Origin: a candidate division TA06 bacterium DG_78
GTDB taxonomy: Bacteria; Hydrothermota; Tepidihabitantia; SM23-42
DNA: 30,522 nucleotides
Assembly: GCA_001303225.1 (NCBI GenBank)
Contig: LJNI01000031.1
Coordinates: forward strand, 1 to 30,522
Direction of reading: 5' to 3'
Of the stretch, positions 1 to 7,556 are shown in pieces. How positions within the stretch are numbered: position 1 is the first letter of the stretch; every line of letters begins with the position of its first letter. A program made the translations under genes and the position numbers. The notes below the pieces were generated by a model. That model was given only the letters and a program-made list of their open reading frames with translations, was not told where the DNA came from and ran no database searches.

Positions 1-186
1 ACCCTGTTTGAGAACTACAAAGAGGTTGGCGAAATCGATGTTGCCGAGGAGTAAGCCAATTGGCGGCATAATAATGTCAGCGACCAGAGATTTTACAATC
101 GTACCAAAAGCTGCACCAATAATGATACCGACTGCCATATCAACAACATTTCCACGCATGGCAAACTCTTTGAATTCTTTGAACAT
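1..186 (-). CDS. mscL: Large-conductance mechanosensitive channel MscL, N-terminal part
   Basis: The reverse strand gives 62 residues starting [12 protein letters not shown], followed by [13 protein letters not shown] and [13 protein letters not shown]. This is the conserved N-terminal amphipathic helix and first membrane helix (about residues 14-43) of MscL, the homopentameric inner-membrane valve that opens under membrane tension in osmotic downshock. The gene runs off the left edge, so about half of the usual 130-150 residues are missing. The start is fixed by a strong GAGGAGG site (192-198) six bases before the ATG. It diverges from the M48 protease gene and has its own promoter at 233-260. 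Identification is from motif recognition and is confident; nothing can be said about the C-terminal half. Confidence 0.95.
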   Translation of the reverse strand, partial: MFKEFKEFAMRGNVVDMAVGIIIGAAFGTIVKSLVADIIMPPIGLLLGNIDFANLFVVLKQG

Positions 187-232
187 CAAACCTCCTCTCA
201 ATGAGTCATTATGAAATACATTACACGTAGCT

Positions 233-260
233 ATTGTATCCACGTACCTCAGTAAGTCAA
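233..260 (-). promoter_or_regulatory. Promoter of mscL
   Basis: Read on the minus strand: -35 TTGACT (255-260), a 16-bp spacer and -10 TACAAT (233-238). The spacer ends GTGGA. Transcription should start near 226, giving a leader of about 40 nt that carries the GAGGAGG site of mscL. Confidence 0.8.
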
Positions 261-282
261 GGAGACGAATGCGAACTATCTA

Positions 283-310
283 TTGATTTTTAGACTATAG
301 CAGCTATAAT
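283..310 (+). promoter_or_regulatory. Promoter of the M48 gene, predicting a leaderless mRNA
   Basis: -35 TTGATT (283-288), 16-bp spacer, -10 TATAAT (305-310). Only five bases (TCACT) lie between the -10 box and the ATG at 316, so the expected transcription start falls at or beside the start codon. No purine-rich ribosome site precedes the ATG. The leaderless mRNA is an inference from this spacing. Confidence 0.7.
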
Positions 311-315
311 TCACT

Positions 316-1098
316 ATGAAAAAACTTATCATACTACTAACAATCTTAGTGATTAGTTGTGCGACAACCGGCCCAGGCGGCAAGAAGAGCCTTATTCTCA
401 TACCTACTTCGGTTGAAGTTGATATTGGCAAGCAGGTCGTGCAGGAAGTTGAATCTACAGAAAAAGTACTCAATATACCAGACGTACAAAAGTATGTGAA
501 TAAGGTAGGGCAGAAAATCGTCAAGGTCTGCGATCGGAGAGATATAAAATACACTTTCAAAGTACTCGATAGTGAAGAGATTAATGCTTTTGCGTGCCCT
601 GGTGGTTTTATTTATATCTACTCTGGGCTCTTAAAGGTTATGGATAATGAAGCACAACTCGCCGCTGTTTTAGGTCATGAAGTAGGGCATGTCGTTGCCC
701 GGCACTCTATCCAGCGGCTTCAATTTGTCTATGGATATTCTATACTTATGGAATTCGCTCTGTCAGATAAACTGAGTAGCACAGCTGAACAAATGGTTGA
801 TGCTGCCGCTGGGCTTACATTACAGGGTTATGGTAGAGAGAATGAATACGAAGCTGATGATTATGGTATACTGTATGAAAAGAAGGCAGGGTATAATCCA
901 AAAGGCATGATTCAGCTCTTCGAAAAATTCAAACAATGGGAAGGACGTCCGCCAACGTTCTTTGAAAAGTTGCTTGCCTCTCATCCACCTGCCCAAGATC
1001 GAATAAATAACGGTAACAAGCAGATACAGAAAATCGGTGGTACTACGTTACCATATTATACAGATGAATTTGCAGCAATAAAGGCTAGGTTACCATAA
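316..1098 (+). CDS. M48-family zinc metalloprotease, lipoprotein (LoiP/BepA-like)
   Basis: The 260-residue protein begins with a lipoprotein signal (MKKLIILLTILVISC, lipid Cys15). It carries the gluzincin motif HEVGH (121-125) and the third zinc ligand in E177-x-x-x-D181, followed by the conserved SHPP...R segment (222-229). That is the M48 catalytic core of periplasmic quality-control proteases such as LoiP and BepA. Its length and the lack of TPR repeats fit the short LoiP type. It probably degrades misfolded envelope proteins, anchored in a membrane facing the periplasm; the exact substrate is unknown. It stands alone, divergent from mscL and convergent with the RRM gene. The start follows a -10 box by five bases with no ribosome site, so the mRNA is probably leaderless. 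Confidence 0.93.
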   Translation: MKKLIILLTILVISCATTGPGGKKSLILIPTSVEVDIGKQVVQEVESTEKVLNIPDVQKYVNKVGQKIVKVCDRRDIKYTFKVLDSEEINAFACPGGFIYIYSGLLKVMDNEAQLAAVLGHEVGHVVARHSIQRLQFVYGYSILMEFALSDKLSSTAEQMVDAAAGLTLQGYGRENEYEADDYGILYEKKAGYNPKGMIQLFEKFKQWEGRPPTFFEKLLASHPPAQDRINNGNKQIQKIGGTTLPYYTDEFAAIKARLP

Positions 1099-1142
1099 CC
1101 TTTACACAAAACAAGCAACATTCTATTACGAATCGCTCAGAC

Positions 1143-1245
1143 GACTTCTATAAGTCTGACGTCACAAACCAAATCTTATCCAGCTAAGAAATGATTTGCA
1201 TCCAATGTCTGGCCGATTCAGTAATCGGCACAGTAACAATTACTG
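1143..1245. terminator. Three tandem hairpins between convergent genes
   Basis: The gap between the M48 gene and the RRM gene holds GACTT-CTAT-AAGTC (1143-1156), GCCGATT-CAGT-AATCGGC (1212-1229) and CAGTAA-CAA-TTACTG (1231-1245). The stems are perfect and of 5, 7 and 6 bp; the last two are one base apart. No T-run follows on either strand, so these are not classical intrinsic terminators. They may end transcription from both sides, protect 3' ends or form part of a small structured RNA. I see no gene in the gap. Confidence 0.45.
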
Positions 1246-1346
1246 CCTGTCTCCTAATGATTAACTCGTAATTGCTACCCGACCTTCTAGATTTTTATAT
1301 TGTTAGGAAAAATCCAGTTATTTCTTTATGCCCAAGATATTATTTA

Positions 1347-1643
1347 TTAATACCTTCGACCGCCTCCACTTCGTCCGCGTCCGCCGCCGCGCCGACCGTC
1401 TGATCGAGGACGGGCTTCATTCACGTTAAGACTTCGCCCTTTCAATTCCTTTCCATTCATGCCAGTGATCGCAGATTGAGCTTCATCTTTGCTAGGCATT
1501 TCTATGAAACCGAATCCCCTTGATTCACCAGTGAATTTGTCCTTTATAATAGTAACAGATCCGACCTGACCGAAGGCTCCAAAAGCCTGTCGCAGATCCT
1601 CTTCAGTGACGTCTCGCGACATATTGCCTACGTAGATGTTCAT
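1347..1643 (-). CDS. Bacterial RRM RNA-binding protein with RGG-type tail
   Basis: The 98-residue protein is one RNA recognition motif plus a short tail. RNP2 is IYVGNM (3-8) and RNP1 is RGFGFIEM (42-49), both with their aromatic residues intact. From about residue 79 the chain is almost only Gly, Arg and Ser (GRRGGGRGRSGGGRRY). This matches the small Rbp proteins of cyanobacteria and other bacteria, which bind single-stranded RNA; in cyanobacteria several are cold-induced and act as RNA chaperones or in mRNA localisation. The start has a strong AAAGGAGG site five bases upstream. The gene stands alone behind a promoter at 1795-1822 and has a leader of about 145 nt, long enough for post-transcriptional control. 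Family is certain, role inferred. Confidence 0.95.
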   Translation of the reverse strand: MNIYVGNMSRDVTEEDLRQAFGAFGQVGSVTIIKDKFTGESRGFGFIEMPSKDEAQSAITGMNGKELKGRSLNVNEARPRSDGRRGGGRGRSGGGRRY

Positions 1644-1787
1644 TCTATCCTCCTTTTATCTTGAACATTTTTTGGATTTCTGCCTAACGGGTTATTCGTT
1701 GTGAAGTGTTGCGAGGGTTACACAACCGTGGGGTCATTAGAATAGTAGCCATTGCCGTTACGCCCTTCAAAATGTCCATGTAAGCAT
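1644..1787 (-). promoter_or_regulatory. Long 5' leader of the RRM gene
   Basis: From the predicted start near 1787 to the ATG at 1643 the leader is about 145 nt. Leaders elsewhere in the window are mostly 0-40 nt. It contains a small hairpin (GGTT-GTGT-AACC, around 1716-1727) and ends with AAAAGGAGG. Long leaders are usual for cold-shock and RNA-chaperone genes that regulate their own mRNA; that role here is inference. It matches no riboswitch I recognise. Confidence 0.4.
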
Positions 1788-1794
1788 TAATTAT

Positions 1795-1822
1795 ATCATA
1801 CACAAATATCATGATTTGTCAA
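1795..1822 (-). promoter_or_regulatory. Promoter of the RRM gene
   Basis: On the minus strand: -35 TTGACA (1817-1822), 16-bp spacer, -10 TATGAT (1795-1800). It is a close match to the housekeeping consensus and has the same spacer length as the other promoters in the window. Confidence 0.75.
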
Positions 1823-1896
1823 CTAGTTACTATCCATGTAAAAATTATTGGTGAATGTGAATACGCCACGCGCAAATAGCTTCGATTTTTTTAGGG

Positions 1897-4053
1897 TTAT
1901 TTTTTAATTCCGAATAGATCAAAAATAAATGCATACTCAAAAGCAATATCTTTGAGATAATCATATCGGCCAGATGCACCGAGATGTCCTGTACCCATTT
2001 TAGTTTTGAGTAACAGGACATTATTATCAGTCTTCAGAGACCTCAATCGTGCTGTCCATTTAGCTGTTTCCCAGTACATCACGCGCGTATCATTAAGACC
2101 GGCTTCGATTAACATGTGTGGATACTCCTGACCCCTCACATTATCATAAGGAGAATACAATTTCATATAATCATAGTATTGTTTCTCATGAGGATTCCCC
2201 CACTCTTCATATTCGAGAACAGTAAGCGGTAATGTCGGATCGAGCATGGTATTGAGCAAATCAACAAAAGGCACATCGACGACAACAGCATAAAATAGGT
2301 CTGGCCGCATGTTTACTACAGCACCAATAAGCAATCCGCCTGCACTACCACCCTCGATTACCAATTTATCACTCGATGTATACCCTTTTGCAATTAAATG
2401 CTCAGCACAGGCAATGAAATCAGTAAAAGTATTCATCTTGTTGAATAACTTACCCTGGTCATACCAGTAACGTCCCATTTCACCACCACCACGTACATGG
2501 GCAATTGCATAAATAAACCCACGATCCAAAATACTCAGACGACTCCTGGAAAAATAAGGCTCAAATGGTGATCCATAGGCACCGTATCCATGTAGCCACA
2601 GGGGATTGCTGCCGTCCTTGGCCATACCCTTTTTATAGACCATTGATATGGGTATCACGGTACTATCAGTGGCTTTGGCAAAAATCCTCTCTGATTGATA
2701 TAAAAATGGCTCATATCCTCCCAGGACTTCGTACTGTTTCAATAATTCACGTGTTCGTGTTGCCATATCATAGTCAAAGACCGACTGTGGTGTAATCAGT
2801 GACGTATAGTTAAAGCGAAGAAATGTAGTGTTAAATTCTGGATTATCTCCGTGCCAGACAGAGTACACTGGCTCGGGAAAATCAACATAGTAGATCTCAT
2901 TATTGACGAGATTCATAACGCGGATATTTTGCAAACCATGCTCCATTTCATAGACTATCAGATAATCAGCAAAAACATCAAATCCATCGATTTTGACAGA
3001 ATCACGATGGCCAATAAACTCCTTCCAGTTTTCTTTATGAGGATTTGTTATTGGTGCTTCCATTAATTTAAAATTTTTAGCATCATCATTTGTGAGAATA
3101 AAAAATCTATCTTCATGAGCATCAACATAGTACTCTACTTCAGACTCACGCGGTTGTATGACCTGGAATTCTCCAGTTGGATCATCAGCCGGCAAGTAAT
3201 ATTCTTCTGATGTAGTGTGGCTGTTCATTTGCATGAGTAGATACTCTTCATTTTTTGTCTTTCCTACATAGAGAAACATAGTTTCGTCAGTTTCTTTATA
3301 AACGAGCACATCATCAGTTGGTTCAGTCCCGAGGATATGTCGATATAGCCTGTATGGACGTTTTGTGTCGTCTAAAATTGTGTAGAAAATGGTCTTATTG
3401 TCATTTGCCCATGCTGCAGTGTAACCGGTATTTGGAATTTCTTCCTTACAGAGTATCTGTTTATCAATATCCTTGATATAAAGTGTGTATCTCTCTTCAC
3501 CTGTTGTATCTATAGAATATGCGAGAAATCTATGATTCGGGCTGACATTATAAATACCTACTGCCAAGTATTCATGTCCTACAGCAAGTTCATTTTGATC
3601 GAGCAATATTTCTTCCTCAGCATCAAGGCTCCCCTTTTTTCGACAATAAATAGAGTACTGTTCACCTTCTTCAGTACGTGAATAATAGTAATAACTATCT
3701 ACCTTCACTGGCACTGAAAGATCTGTTTCCTTTATTCTCGCTACTATCTCCCTGTATAGACTATCTTGGAAACTTTTGAGATGCGCTGTCATAGATTCAG
3801 TATATGAATTCTCAGCTTTGAGATAATCGATCACGTCTGGATTGGATTTTTCTCTCAACCAGTAGTAATCATCAACACGAATATCACCATGGAGCGTATC
3901 TATTTTAGGAACTACTTTAGCAACAGGAGGATGAACACTTGTCTTAAGTGGATATGCTGTATTCAATCGAAAACTCGCACAACCAGAAATGCTTATGAGT
4001 ATAAGAAGAAAAATAATGATATTGAGCCGTGGCCTAAAAATTCCCTTATTCAA
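1897..4053 (-). CDS. ptrB: Oligopeptidase B-like S9A serine peptidase, predicted lipoprotein
   Basis: The 718-residue protein has an N-terminal beta-propeller (about 60-430) that gates access to a C-terminal alpha/beta-hydrolase domain. The catalytic triad is Ser570 (GGSAGG), Asp655 (GLNDTRV) and His690 (GTGHLG), with the family signature GEMGRYWYDQGKL before it. Such enzymes cleave short peptides after basic (PtrB) or proline residues; the LYRHILGT and RGGGEMGR segments favour the oligopeptidase B branch. Textbook PtrB is cytosolic, but this one starts with a lipoprotein signal (IIIFLLILISISGC, lipid Cys25), so it probably acts in the envelope on imported or waste peptides. The start codon is TTG, supported by TAGGAGA seven bases upstream. 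It lies 67 bases downstream of the beta-helix protein gene and may share its transcript. Confidence 0.93.
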   Translation of the reverse strand: MNKGIFRPRLNIIIFLLILISISGCASFRLNTAYPLKTSVHPPVAKVVPKIDTLHGDIRVDDYYWLREKSNPDVIDYLKAENSYTESMTAHLKSFQDSLYREIVARIKETDLSVPVKVDSYYYYSRTEEGEQYSIYCRKKGSLDAEEEILLDQNELAVGHEYLAVGIYNVSPNHRFLAYSIDTTGEERYTLYIKDIDKQILCKEEIPNTGYTAAWANDNKTIFYTILDDTKRPYRLYRHILGTEPTDDVLVYKETDETMFLYVGKTKNEEYLLMQMNSHTTSEEYYLPADDPTGEFQVIQPRESEVEYYVDAHEDRFFILTNDDAKNFKLMEAPITNPHKENWKEFIGHRDSVKIDGFDVFADYLIVYEMEHGLQNIRVMNLVNNEIYYVDFPEPVYSVWHGDNPEFNTTFLRFNYTSLITPQSVFDYDMATRTRELLKQYEVLGGYEPFLYQSERIFAKATDSTVIPISMVYKKGMAKDGSNPLWLHGYGAYGSPFEPYFSRSRLSILDRGFIYAIAHVRGGGEMGRYWYDQGKLFNKMNTFTDFIACAEHLIAKGYTSSDKLVIEGGSAGGLLIGAVVNMRPDLFYAVVVDVPFVDLLNTMLDPTLPLTVLEYEEWGNPHEKQYYDYMKLYSPYDNVRGQEYPHMLIEAGLNDTRVMYWETAKWTARLRSLKTDNNVLLLKTKMGTGHLGASGRYDYLKDIAFEYAFIFDLFGIKK

Positions 4054-4120
4054 TAATATCTCCTACTATTTTTGTGTGATGTTTTAATAAATCCAATTTT
4101 ATTGACGATAGTAAAACTTT

Positions 4121-6007
4121 TTACCTCGTTACTATCATCTTTTTTGTCACATTAAAATCATCAATCTCCAACCTGTAGAAATAGACTCCAGGCTGCACCT
4201 CTCTGCCAAGGTTGTCCGTACCATCCCAGATGATGTGGTCAGATAGTTTTATGGTCGCATCGTCCCACTGTCTAATCAGTCTTCCTATCACATTATAAAT
4301 CTTTAGGCTCGCTTTACTGTTATCCCCGTCCTCGCCCTGCAAAGCGGGGCAGGCTGATATCTGATATCTGATATCGGTTGTATTACTGAATGGATTAGGA
4401 ACGTTCTGGTTCAGATCGTATCGTACTGGTTTTCCACCAGTGTCCTCCTCTATACCAACATCAATGACGACTACATTGTTACAGAACTCAGAAGTATTGA
4501 AGTTTAGATCAGTCGTCGTTGCAGTCACCGTATCACCTGGGCTGAGACCTGTCACAATTGTACTCCAGTTACCACCTCCATCAGGTGTTGCAAAACCTAA
4601 GTAGACTGCACCCTCACCATAGCCTGAAGGGTCTATTCTTGCTCTAAAGATTTCAACTATGGCTTGTGTTGGATCAGTATCGATATCAATTGTACCGGAA
4701 ATTGTTGTCTGACCTCCACTATAATTGGCACTCGTTATTATTGGGAAGTTACAACCATCATTTGGCCCAGTATCAGGATCGCCTCCATCATTCGCTGTTA
4801 CTCCATTATCTCCAAGATCTATACCTAATAGGGTATTATCATAAATAGCATTACGGATGATTTGATTGTGATCGGCATTGAAATTATTATAAAATTGTTG
4901 TTCCCAAACAGTCACGCCATTATTCCCGTTGTAGGCGATCGTATTGCTGTCAATCACGTTATGCTCGGCAAATCCACCTTGGTATGAATTCCCATACTGT
5001 CCAATACTCACCCCATCCATCGTATTACCGAGAGGCGCTAATGCGATATCTAATCCAATGATATTATTAAAGACAATATTTGAGTTGGTGTAGATACCAA
5101 TTTCGGCATACCCTACAATACAGACGCCTTCAAAATCATTACCTGATATGAGATTGCCATCGACGATATTATCATGTGCACCCTCACCAATGTATACACC
5201 ATCATGGACATTCCCAAAATCAGTCGTACCGGTGATGTCTGTACCAATATAATTATTAAAAACAGTGTTTTGATACACATCACCCGGAGGACAACTCGCA
5301 ATACCCACTCCTTCAGCGTAATTATCTGAGATAAGATTACCATCAACCATATTATCAAATGCCAAACCTAGTGTCTCTGGTACACAAACGATATTCACAC
5401 CAGCCCATAACTGTCCTTGGTTCGTGCCATTCCCATGGGGAATCATTCCGGATTGACCTATTCCGATAAAATTACAGAAAACTGTATTAAGGAACGTCCC
5501 ATATGGCGTGGCTTGGATACGAATACCATCCTGCTGAAAATTATTAATCACGAGTCCCTGAATGATGTTATTATGCGCGGTAAAGTTGTTAAAAATCCAA
5601 AACCCATGTGCTGCTCCTGCATTTATGCCATCAACGACAATCATAAGAGTAGCAGTTGATGGTGGATTAGCACCAGTCGAAGCCCCTGGTTCGCTTAATC
5701 CATCAATAAAAACACCAGCTGAATCCCAGAGTATCGGAAGTGGTGATAGAGGAAAAATAGTGTGTGGGCCAGCACCTGGAATATTAAAATCAATAATATC
5801 AGGTCCACTATTATTATTGGCTTGTGTTATTGCCCATCTGAGACTTCCCGCTCCTGTATCATTGGTATTTATTACTGTATAGGTGGTTCCGTTTAAATAA
5901 ACAGGAACAATAATTAATAAGAGTAATACCACAAAGGTTACTCTATTCTCTCTATAACTCCACCCTTCGTAGGATGTTCTTGATACCTTTCCGCACCTTT
6001 TCTTCAT
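4121..6007 (-). CDS. Secreted right-handed beta-helix protein with FlgD-like C-terminal sorting domain
   Basis: The 628-residue protein has a signal sequence at about 22-40 (TFVVLLLLIIVPVYLNG) after an unusually long basic N-region. Next comes a CSLREA-like start (YTVINTNDTGAGSLRWAITQA), then many degenerate coils rich in N-N-x-I-x-G, D-G-N-L-I-S and N-x-I-G (about 130-400), typical of parallel beta-helix (NosD/pectate-lyase-like) folds. A beta-sandwich linker follows (about 420-510). The end (about 530-628) is the FlgD-like Ig domain with NPFSNTTDIRY, LKIYNVIGRLIRQ and GVYFYRLEIDD, a surface-sorting signal in type IX-like secretion. It is probably a cell-surface or matrix protein; no catalytic residues are evident. 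An AAGGAGG site fixes the ATG. A GC-rich palindrome and a 7-bp triple repeat interrupt the sorting domain (4334-4375). Confidence 0.88.
   Translation of the reverse strand: MKKRCGKVSRTSYEGWSYRENRVTFVVLLLLIIVPVYLNGTTYTVINTNDTGAGSLRWAITQANNNSGPDIIDFNIPGAGPHTIFPLSPLPILWDSAGVFIDGLSEPGASTGANPPSTATLMIVVDGINAGAAHGFWIFNNFTAHNNIIQGLVINNFQQDGIRIQATPYGTFLNTVFCNFIGIGQSGMIPHGNGTNQGQLWAGVNIVCVPETLGLAFDNMVDGNLISDNYAEGVGIASCPPGDVYQNTVFNNYIGTDITGTTDFGNVHDGVYIGEGAHDNIVDGNLISGNDFEGVCIVGYAEIGIYTNSNIVFNNIIGLDIALAPLGNTMDGVSIGQYGNSYQGGFAEHNVIDSNTIAYNGNNGVTVWEQQFYNNFNADHNQIIRNAIYDNTLLGIDLGDNGVTANDGGDPDTGPNDGCNFPIITSANYSGGQTTISGTIDIDTDPTQAIVEIFRARIDPSGYGEGAVYLGFATPDGGGNWSTIVTGLSPGDTVTATTTDLNFNTSEFCNNVVVIDVGIEEDTGGKPVRYDLNQNVPNPFSNTTDIRYQISACPALQGEDGDNSKASLKIYNVIGRLIRQWDDATIKLSDHIIWDGTDNLGREVQPGVYFYRLEIDDFNVTKKMIVTR
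4334..4375. repeat. GC-rich palindrome plus triple heptamer inside a coding sequence
   Basis: On the plus strand GCCCTGC-AAA-GCGGGGC (4334-4350) forms a 7-bp stem with one G-T wobble. It is followed almost at once by three exact copies of TGATATC (4355-4375). Both lie in frame inside the C-terminal domain of the beta-helix protein and encode the extra residues around ISACPALQGEDGDN. The surrounding gene is AT-rich, so the segment looks like an inserted palindromic mini-element tolerated in a surface loop. Confidence 0.6.
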
Positions 6008-6034
6008 AACATCCTCCTTTTTTATATTTATGCT

Positions 6035-6063
6035 ATTTTATGCTATAATTTTAAAAATGTCAA
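6035..6063 (-). promoter_or_regulatory. Promoter of the beta-helix gene
   Basis: On the minus strand: -35 TTGACA (6058-6063), 17-bp spacer, -10 TAAAAT (6035-6040). It is the one readable promoter here with a 17-bp rather than a 16-bp spacer. The leader of about 20 nt carries AAGGAGG. Confidence 0.65.
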
Positions 6064-6089
6064 TTATTTATTCTAAGTATTCATCGCTC

Positions 6090-6386
6090 TCACAGTCTGG
6101 ACCGTATCATAACTAAGAGCATTTTGAACTCCTGCAAAGCATCCAAGGCATGAGGTTCATCTGCTGGCATGATAATAATTTCACCTTGCGTGAGCTTGTA
6201 CGATTGTCCAGAAATAATGATTTCTGCCTCACCATCGATGATATGTACCAATGCATCAAAAGGAGCTGTATGCTCACTCAACCCTTGGCCTTTATCAAAG
6301 GCGAAAAGAGTCACTATCCCAGTCTTTTTATCCATTACTGTCCGACTCACCACAGCGCCTTCTTGATAATGTACTAAATCGGCCAT
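6090..6386 (-). CDS. Small cupin-fold protein
   Basis: The 98-residue protein is a single cupin (Cupin_2) barrel. Motif 1 is GLSEHTAPFDALVHIIDGEAEI (about 35-56) and motif 2 is GEIIIMPADEPHALDA (about 68-83). The usual motif-1 pattern G(X)5HXH(X)3-4E is incomplete: one His (H39) and the motif-2 His (H79) remain, so metal binding may be weak or absent. Such one-domain cupins are often called pyridoxamine oxidase-like or sensor proteins, and the substrate cannot be read from sequence. No clear ribosome site precedes the ATG. The region just upstream is the remnant of a methyltransferase gene, and the exported SGNH-like gene lies beyond that. Confidence 0.85.
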   Translation of the reverse strand: MADLVHYQEGAVVSRTVMDKKTGIVTLFAFDKGQGLSEHTAPFDALVHIIDGEAEIIISGQSYKLTQGEIIIMPADEPHALDALQEFKMLLVMIRSRL

Positions 6387-6406
6387 GTTGTATGTTTAGG
6401 TTACAT

Positions 6407-6579
6407 TTACTTTCGTATTTTTTTGTGTACTATCACGGTCCATGCATTACCTTCACTATTTATTAAGAGACCTATTTTCGTCTTAAAAGTGTTATATTAT
6501 CCATTAAATCTACCTGTTTTTTCGCATTGATAAAACCAAATGCAATTTCATAGTAGAGTGGTGCATTATATACCTTCAT
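6407..6579 (-). pseudogene. Remnant of a class I methyltransferase gene (N- and C-terminal ends only)
   Basis: A reading frame from ATG 6579 to TAG 6472 encodes 35 residues (MKVYNAPLYYEIAFGFINAK...). The segment YNAPLYYEIAF resembles the N-terminus of a family of SAM-dependent methyltransferases that begin with Y-x-x-P-x-Y-Y-E-I-A-F. An overlapping frame (6496-6407) encodes 29 residues, YNTFKTKIGLLINSEG then NAWTVIVHKKIRK and a stop, which look like the last two strands of a Rossmann-type methyltransferase. The SAM-binding middle, about 180 residues, is absent and the two ends are in different frames. It therefore looks like a gene that lost its core by internal deletion and then drifted. The family assignment of the N-terminal end is from memory and moderate in confidence. 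Confidence 0.5.
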
Positions 6580-6606
6580 ACGAGCTCGATTTAATTTCAG
6601 TACGAA

Positions 6607-7473
6607 TTAATCTTCTTCCCAACCAGCAAGCCGAGCCATCATCCACCAGACAGCCCTACCTTTCTGTTCACAGCTTTCATAGGTCGTATGGCCTGCCTCA
6701 TCTCCGTTGAAATGTGAGTGTTCTACCGGAACAGTATGACTGCTGTAACTATATGTTGCTTGTTCCCACGAATCAGTATTTGAATCATACCACCAAGAAT
6801 CGAGGTCAGCGAAATCAAATAAAAATTTGTCATGATCCTCACAGTACTGTCGAATTTGTTCATTCCGTAGATAGCGATTGTATCCTTCAGCACCTGTTGC
6901 TTGTGCATTACCAGTCATATAGATAAATGTCACATTGGGAAACTCTGACTCAAGCACACTAATTGAATCGAGGTAGGCTTGCACTTCTTGTTGCGAATAG
7001 TCAATGAGTTGACAGCACCAGCACCACATAGATACATTAATTGTAGGGTTATTATTGAACACAGCACGGGTCATGTTCATCCCGTCTCCAGTCTCCCAGT
7101 ACAAATCAGGGGTGATATATGTCTCGCTTTCCTGACCATCGAATATGCAGAAGGCACCTGATTCATTTGGTAAGTGGCTATTTCCGATAGCAACATTGTA
7201 GTCGGAATCATCATTTTCTATCCTTTCTAAACCGGTCGTCAGTTGACCACCGTGGGAAGTATGTGCATAATGCAACTTTATCTTTACCTGAACAGAATCA
7301 ATCCACTCCGCTGGTATCTGGGAAAGTATGGATGAAAGATGGTCGATAGTGAATGGAGAAGATGAAGTTCCGTTACCATCAGTGCCATTCGTTTCATCTT
7401 TTTTACACACTACTGAACTCATAAATATAAACAAACAACCTATCACAAACACTTTACCAGCATTGCTTCTCAT
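6607..7473 (-). CDS. Exported protein of SGNH-hydrolase-like type, function unknown
   Basis: The 288-residue protein starts with a signal sequence (VFVIGCLFIFMSSVVC, possible lipid Cys23 with a weak lipobox), then a Gly/Ser/Thr/Asn-rich linker to about residue 42. The rest looks like one domain: YAHTSHGGQLTTGL (about 69-82), WCWCCQLIDYS, then FIYMTGNAQ, RNEQIRQYC and FDFADLDSW, ending GHTTYESCEQKGRAVWWMMARLAGW. The order (early strand with HTSHG, central MTGN strand, RN..IR.YC helix, FDFADLD strand, late GH) resembles an SGNH/GDSL-type alpha/beta fold, but I do not see a certain catalytic GDS. It may be a surface esterase or a binding protein. A strong AAGGAGG site fixes the ATG. Confidence 0.75.
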   Translation of the reverse strand: MRSNAGKVFVIGCLFIFMSSVVCKKDETNGTDGNGTSSSPFTIDHLSSILSQIPAEWIDSVQVKIKLHYAHTSHGGQLTTGLERIENDDSDYNVAIGNSHLPNESGAFCIFDGQESETYITPDLYWETGDGMNMTRAVFNNNPTINVSMWCWCCQLIDYSQQEVQAYLDSISVLESEFPNVTFIYMTGNAQATGAEGYNRYLRNEQIRQYCEDHDKFLFDFADLDSWWYDSNTDSWEQATYSYSSHTVPVEHSHFNGDEAGHTTYESCEQKGRAVWWMMARLAGWEED

Positions 7474-7556
7474 ACTATACCTCCTTTTGTGTATTTGCCA
7501 ATATTTTTCATTATTTTCAACATCCAGAACAGAAAAGCCATTTAATCACATAGGTG

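Noticed and set aside
316..560. Minus-strand frame over the start of the M48 gene, and similar long frames opposite or across other genes
   Set aside because: They mirror real genes with clear families, lack ribosome sites and have unlikely composition (Cys-, Ile- or His-rich without pattern).
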